A stretch of DNA of 64,000 nucleotides, from NCBI RefSeq assembly GCF_037325665.1, contig NC_090246.1, positions 33,663,554 through 33,727,553 on the forward strand, read 5' to 3'. Below, one piece after another: positions 59,762-64,000 of the stretch; position 1 is the first letter of the stretch; each line of letters starts with the position of its first letter. Both the position numbers and the translations under genes were made by a program. Origin of the DNA: Littorina saxatilis. Its lineage: Eukaryota > Mollusca > Gastropoda > Littorinimorpha > Littorinidae. The notes below the pieces were generated by a model that worked only from the letters and a program-made list of their open reading frames with translations, was not told where the DNA came from and did not search any database.

Positions 59762-60096
59762 GCTGATGGGGTCTATGTCGACCAAAAGAGTGGGATTCCC
59801 TGTAGGTGGAGTTCCTGGAGGGGGATTCCCTGTATACAGGGAATCCCACGGGGTGAAGTTTTTCAATAAAACTTGCAAACCATACTCGAATTTCTAAGAA
59901 ATATGGTCAAAAAAGATTGCCAACATCAAATTCTACCGATGTCCCCAAGCATCACGTGACTTTCAGCGATATCAGCGACACGCTACAGGAACTAAATCCT
60001 GTGGTATTCCCTGTATACAGGGAATCCCCCGCCAGGAACTCCACCTACAGGGAATCCCACTCTTTTGGTCGACTGACCGGCATAGACCCCATCAGC
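59762..60096. mobile_element. Palindromic MITE with GCTGATGGGGTCTATG ends
   Basis: The left end GCTGATGGGGTCTATG and its inverse at 60081-60096. The TIRs extend through GACCAAAAGAGTGGGATTCC to about 85 bp. A perfect 26-bp palindrome centred on GTATAC (59822-59847) recurs, slightly shorter, at about 60006-60027. Confidence 0.75.
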
Positions 60097-60756
60097 CTAA
60101 TAATTAGCAGTTTCGAGCCGGCGCTCCTTTCTCGGGAATTGTTTAAAGGCACAGTAAGCCTCCCCGTCCCGTAAATCATCACAGATACTGTCAGGCATTT
60201 ACACACTACAAACACCCTTCCATTTGAACGCTCACCTACATAAAGAGCGAGCAATTTTCAAAGAATTAATTTTGCGGATCATGTCAGAGGCAATCGGACC
60301 GTGGTGCGTTTTGGCGCTAGACCTAGCTTTTAAAATCTAAATAATAAATTGACAGCTTGTTACACAAACATTCTTAAATCATAAAAGAATTCTTTTTTCA
60401 TCAAGACAAGATCAGTACAATTCGAAGTTTTGAAAGTTTGAACTGAAAAGAAAAGCCCGGAAGCAGGGTCACGCAAGGTTGTGGTTCTCGTAGCAGCTAG
60501 ACGACGGTTTATACCTATCGCCAGTTCCTCTGAACAGTCAAAAGCCATCGCTAGAGTCAGTTCTTGTGAACCACAGCCGTTTGTTTCGTGCATAGTCAGA
60601 GGTAGGCCTACTTAAATTAATAACGTGCTATTGCAGATAAGCTCACAGCGAGTCGCATTCAAATTACTAACTGACGACTACATTGTGAACAAGAGGCGAA
60701 GCCTTCAAGGCTCACGTAAGAAATAGACAAACAGTAACACAAACTCGATCACTCCG

Positions 60757-60843
<87 letters not shown>

Positions 60844-60985
60844 GCATTGGTGACACTGTGCAAGAAAGCGAGACACTAGATCTAGATATGTCTGTCTGCA
60901 TGTAGCCTACTTACAGGGACACGACTAAGAGTAATACCTAATATTCTGGACTCGCAACGAAATATACAAACAAATGACAATGAAC

Positions 60986-61014
60986 AACGTTTCGACCTAA
61001 TGGTCTTCAACAGG
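60986..61014 (-). ncRNA. Hammerhead-like motif, diverged
   Basis: On the minus strand: CTGTTGA, a 4-bp stem GACC/GGTC with loop ATTA, then GAAA and CGTTG. This differs from the hammerhead core CTGANGA at one base, so it is probably inactive. This arrangement is typical of Penelope-like element termini. Confidence 0.35.
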
Positions 61015-61119
61015 TTAAAAACAAAATGAAAACAACAATGCAAATATCAAAACGACTTATCAGAGAAGATGATGTCCTCCAAGCGCAAAAGAAGGGGGAA
61101 GGGAGATAAATAAAAAAAA

Positions 61120-61187
61120 ACAAGAGGCGAAGCCATCAAGTCTCACATAAGAAATCGACAAACAGTAACACAAACTCAATCACTCCG

Positions 61188-61284
<97 letters not shown>

Positions 61285-61592
61285 GCATAGGTGAAACTGT
61301 GCAAGAAAGCGAGACACTAGATCTAGATCTGTCTGTCTGCATGTAGCCTACTTACAGGGACACGACTGCCAACTAGTCTCGGCCCGCTCAAAATAATAAT
61401 GACCGAGACTTTCAGTACTTCCTTCGCGTGACGTCTAACCCTCTTACGTCATAATGTGACGTCAATGTAATGTGACGTCTTCAAATGTTAGAGTTTCTAC
61501 CACAGACATACACACGCACGCACGCACATACGCACGCACGCACAGACAGACAAAGTTACGATCGCATAGGCTACACTTACGTGAGCCAAAAA
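61120..61592 (-). mobile_element. Helentron-like family C, copy C3, complete and nested
   Basis: ACAAGAGGCGAAGCC at the left follows a poly-A tract. (CA)n lies at 61190-61278, and the element ends CTTACGTGAGCCAAAAA. It sits inside the insertion that splits C2. Confidence 0.75.
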
Positions 61593-61659
61593 TGAGCAAT
61601 GAAAAATGAAACCAAAACGAAACAAATCAGAATAATAACGTTTGAAGGGCCTGAAGTTG

Positions 61660-61745
<86 letters not shown>

Positions 61746-62374
61746 TCAACAATACCTGCGACACGACTGCCAACTAGTCTCGGCCCGCTCAAAGTAACAA
61801 TGACCGAGACTTTCAGTAATTCCTTCGCGTGACGTCTAACCCTCTTACGCCATAATGTGACGTCTTCAAATGACGAAATGTTAAAGTTTCTACCACCAGA
61901 GACATAGATAGAATGTCTCTGCTACCACAGACATACACACGCACGCACAGACAGACACAAGTTAGCATCGCATAGGCTACACTTAAGTGAGCCAAAAAGG
62001 GAAACTTGATCACACGGTTTCACGATGGCTCAGGGGTAAGATAAACCACGCAAAAATAATGTTTTTGAAAATTGCTGGCTCTTTACGGAGGGCACCTAGG
62101 ATGTTCCCGTTTGGTGAGCGTTCAAATGGAAGGGTGTTTGTACTGTGTGTAAAAGCCTGACACTGAGTATCTGTGATGGTTTACGTGAGGCTTACTGTGC
62201 CTTTATGTTACTTGCACATGCATGCATGTATGGTCTGCTAACATGTTTTGATCACAATCAATTTCAGAAAGGCTGCGGCTTGGACTTAACACTGTGGAGA
62301 TGTCTGTTGTTTATTTTGCAAAGATATTCAATCAGATATGCCTTGAATAATATGACTGAAAATAATATGAACTC

Positions 62375-62376
<2 letters not shown>

Positions 62377-62450
<74 letters not shown>
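62377..62450 (+). repeat. (GT)n microsatellite
   Basis: 37 GT units directly before a candidate splice acceptor (GCAG at 62451-62454). Confidence 0.95.
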
Positions 62451-62454
<4 letters not shown>

Positions 62455-62528
62455 AGCTAAGCTTTTCCTGTTCGGTCAGTGACGATTGGATAACTGAGTC
62501 AGGGTCAATTAATGACTACCTTTCACCG
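62455..62528 (+). CDS. Candidate coding exon, unrecognised gene, first of two
   Basis: Acceptor GCAG, then 74 bp encoding LSFSCSVSDDWITESGSIND followed by YLSP, then a consensus donor GTAAGT. It ends in phase 0, which matches the next candidate exon at 63176. I do not recognise the family. No upstream exon was set, and the partial codon at the start implies one. Confidence 0.45.
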
Positions 62529-62533
62529 GTAAG

Positions 62534-62564
<31 letters not shown>

Positions 62565-62847
62565 TATCATCATCATAAGGCTGATGATCATTACACGAAT
62601 GTTAAACGGCGGACATTTAAGATTAAGACAGCTAGTAGGCGTTTTTCATATTATATAATATATTATATCTAAACAAGACATACCATATAACATATTCTCG
62701 TAAGCAGGGGCAGTACACGAAAGATTAGAATCTGAGTAGAAATTAACCAGAACTCACTCTCTCTCTCTCTTTCGCTCTCTCTCGATCTGTCTCTCTCTGT
62801 GTGTGTGTCTCTCTCTCTTTGTGTGTCTCTCTCTCTTTCTCTCTCTA

Positions 62848-62924
<77 letters not shown>

Positions 62925-63065
62925 GCCCCCTCTCTCTCTCTCTCTCTCGCTCGCTCTCTCTCTCTCTCTCTCCCTCTCCCCCCCCCCCCCCGTTTCTTTC
63001 TATCTAATACATTTGGCCAAGCTTTGACTAAAAGGTTTAACATTGGCCAAGAATTGAAACGAGGG

Positions 63066-63102
<37 letters not shown>

Positions 63103-63175
63103 GGCTGTTCTTGTTGGCTGTTCTTGTTGTATTTACATGTCTAACGATCATTCTCGATATCTCCATTTTGATCAG
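62529..63175. other. Candidate intron: CAT, CT/CTCTGT and GTT repeats
   Basis: (CAT)n at 62536-62575, a long CT-rich tract at 62757-62990 with a C run, a short family-A-like end (about 63000-63065), and (GTT)n at 63066-63102. Confidence 0.7.
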
Positions 63176-63373
63176 GTTGCAAAAGTAGGACCCGGGGGTC
63201 AAGAGGAACAACAACAAAATATAAAGATGAGATGCCCATCCATTAACGTGAGCAGGATTCTCAGACATCGTCCCGCCACTGCGGCCGAGAAAAACACATC
63301 AAACTACTTGGTCCAACGTGCAAGCATCCTCAACGACGTGGCTCGATGGTTTGACGAGAAACAACATGCACCG
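63176..63373 (+). CDS. Candidate coding exon, unrecognised gene, second of two
   Basis: 198 bp, phase 0 at both ends, with acceptor ATCAG and donor GTACAT. It encodes 66 residues including INVSRILRHRPATAAEKNTS and VQRASILNDVARWFDEKQ. Balanced codon use and a helix-like second half look genuinely coding. The remainder would lie right of the window. Family unknown. Confidence 0.5.
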
Positions 63374-64000
63374 GTACATGTGTACTTCTTAAAGTTGTTA
63401 TTGGTTGTTATTATGGTGTTGACCGGGGACTGTTTCGTTCACGCGAGGTTAGATCGCTGTGAATTGGTTTAGGTAATGGTTTTGACGAGAAGCGAACTGC
63501 TTCTGTAGTCCGGTGCATGTGTAGTATTTTGAGTCATGATATGTTGGTATTATGACGTTAACGAGAGCGTTTGTTTGAGCTCAGATTCACACGCTGACCA
63601 ACGGAAACTAAATTAGTATGGTTCTGCAGCGCATGGACCTCGCACATAATTGGCTGAATGATTTGATTAGAATCAAAACTAATTTTGTGCGGTCTGGGTT
63701 AGCTTTTAGGTAGGGTAAGAAAACATTGATGAAGCTGATACAAAGTCAGACTTGTATAGGGCAAGTTTAGGCGGTTTTCGTTTATACTCTGACAGTCTGT
63801 GCGTATATATTTTGTCTGGTGCCGTGTTGTCCCTTAAATCTGTGGTGACCAGACACATTCGGTTTTCTTGTTGCAATCATTACATCGATCCCTGTATATT
63901 CGGGGATGTATGTTTCATTCTTTTTGTTTGTTTGTTTGTTTGTTTGTTTGTCTTTCTGATTCTCTGTCTGTCTGTTTGTCAGTCCAGACTTAGATTAGGT
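63374..64000. other. Unassigned DNA to the right edge
   Basis: A (TTTG)n run lies at 63920-63950, followed by TCTG repeats. Probably intron of the candidate gene. No exon was seen. Confidence 0.4.

Larger units (their letters stand above)
60927..61759. mobile_element. Insertion in C2 with 9-bp direct repeat; carries C3 and a GA tract
   Basis: GACACGACT occurs at 60918-60926 and 61760-61768, either side of the interruption. The outer parts (60927-61119 and 61593-61759) have a hammerhead-like motif and a GA repeat (61662-61743) and fit no other family here. A Penelope-like origin is possible but unproven. Confidence 0.5.
60689..61998 (-). mobile_element. Helentron-like family C, copy C2, split by a nested insertion
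   Basis: The plus strand starts ACAAGAGGCGAAGCC with tag GGCTCACGTAAG. It has a (CA)n run at 60766-60839, is interrupted at 60927-61759, and resumes to CTTAAGTGAGCCAAAAA. It lies in an A run of element F with no target duplication. Confidence 0.7.
60144..62205. mobile_element. TIR element F, copy 2, interrupted
   Basis: TTTAAAGGCACAGTAAGCC at the left, inverse at the right. It lies reversed relative to copy 1. The left piece runs 60144-60688 and the right piece 61999-62205. Between them lies a family C element that is itself interrupted. In copy 1 the joined site reads CATTGTGAAAAAGGGAAAC. Confidence 0.7.

Overview
The window is animal nuclear DNA, most likely from a mollusc and probably a marine gastropod (a periwinkle-like snail is my best guess). 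The signs are intron-rich genes with GT-AG junctions, very abundant CA/GA microsatellites, tRNA-derived SINEs, hAT, piggyBac and pogo relics, and Helitron-like repeats in nearly every intron. Species cannot be fixed by eye.

Three host genes could be assembled exon by exon, with splice sites and phases that agree. (1) Phosphomannomutase (PMM), minus strand, 20916 down to 9135, seven coding exons, 251 residues. (2) A CARHSP1/CSDC2-type cold-shock-domain protein, minus strand, 41137 down to 38748, three coding exons, 141 residues, plus a probable non-coding first exon near 42.1 kb. (3) An AROS/RPS19BP1 homologue, plus strand, 42449 to 50187, four coding exons, 151 residues. Genes 2 and 3 face away from each other across about 350 bp. 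In human, PMM2 neighbours CARHSP1 on 16p13 and PMM1 neighbours CSDC2 on 22q13, with RPS19BP1 also on 22q13, so this window looks like the unduplicated ancestral block. Two further candidate exons (62455-62528 and 63176-63373, plus) suggest a fourth gene running off the right edge. A lone candidate terminal exon lies at 56357-56494.

Layout: 1-5117, the 3' part of a Ty3/Gypsy-type LTR element whose pol has integrase before reverse transcriptase (Gmr1-like order), ending in a probable 1.56-kb LTR. 5.1-7.8 kb, GA/CA/poly-G low-complexity DNA. 7.8-20.9 kb, the PMM gene, each larger intron hosting a mobile element. 21-32.5 kb, intergenic repeats. 32499-36736, a 4.2-kb giant palindrome. 37-38.7 kb, a hAT MITE and unassigned DNA. 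38.7-50.7 kb, the divergent CARHSP1/AROS pair. 51-54.6 kb, a foldback inverted repeat with nested elements. 54.6-64 kb, stacked repeats and candidate exons.

The most interesting pattern is a group of four sequence-unrelated repeat families (called A, B, C and E here). They share one end architecture: a T-rich 5' flank, a 10-13 bp tag, an interior with a microsatellite, the complementary tag, a short hairpin, and a terminal CTTG before T. This matches Helentron-type (Helitron2/HINE, DINE-1-like) non-autonomous elements with asymmetric terminal inverted repeats. One copy shows a compensatory change in both tags. One insertion can be compared with an empty site elsewhere in the window. A fifth, more canonical Helitron-like family (D) fills AROS intron 1.
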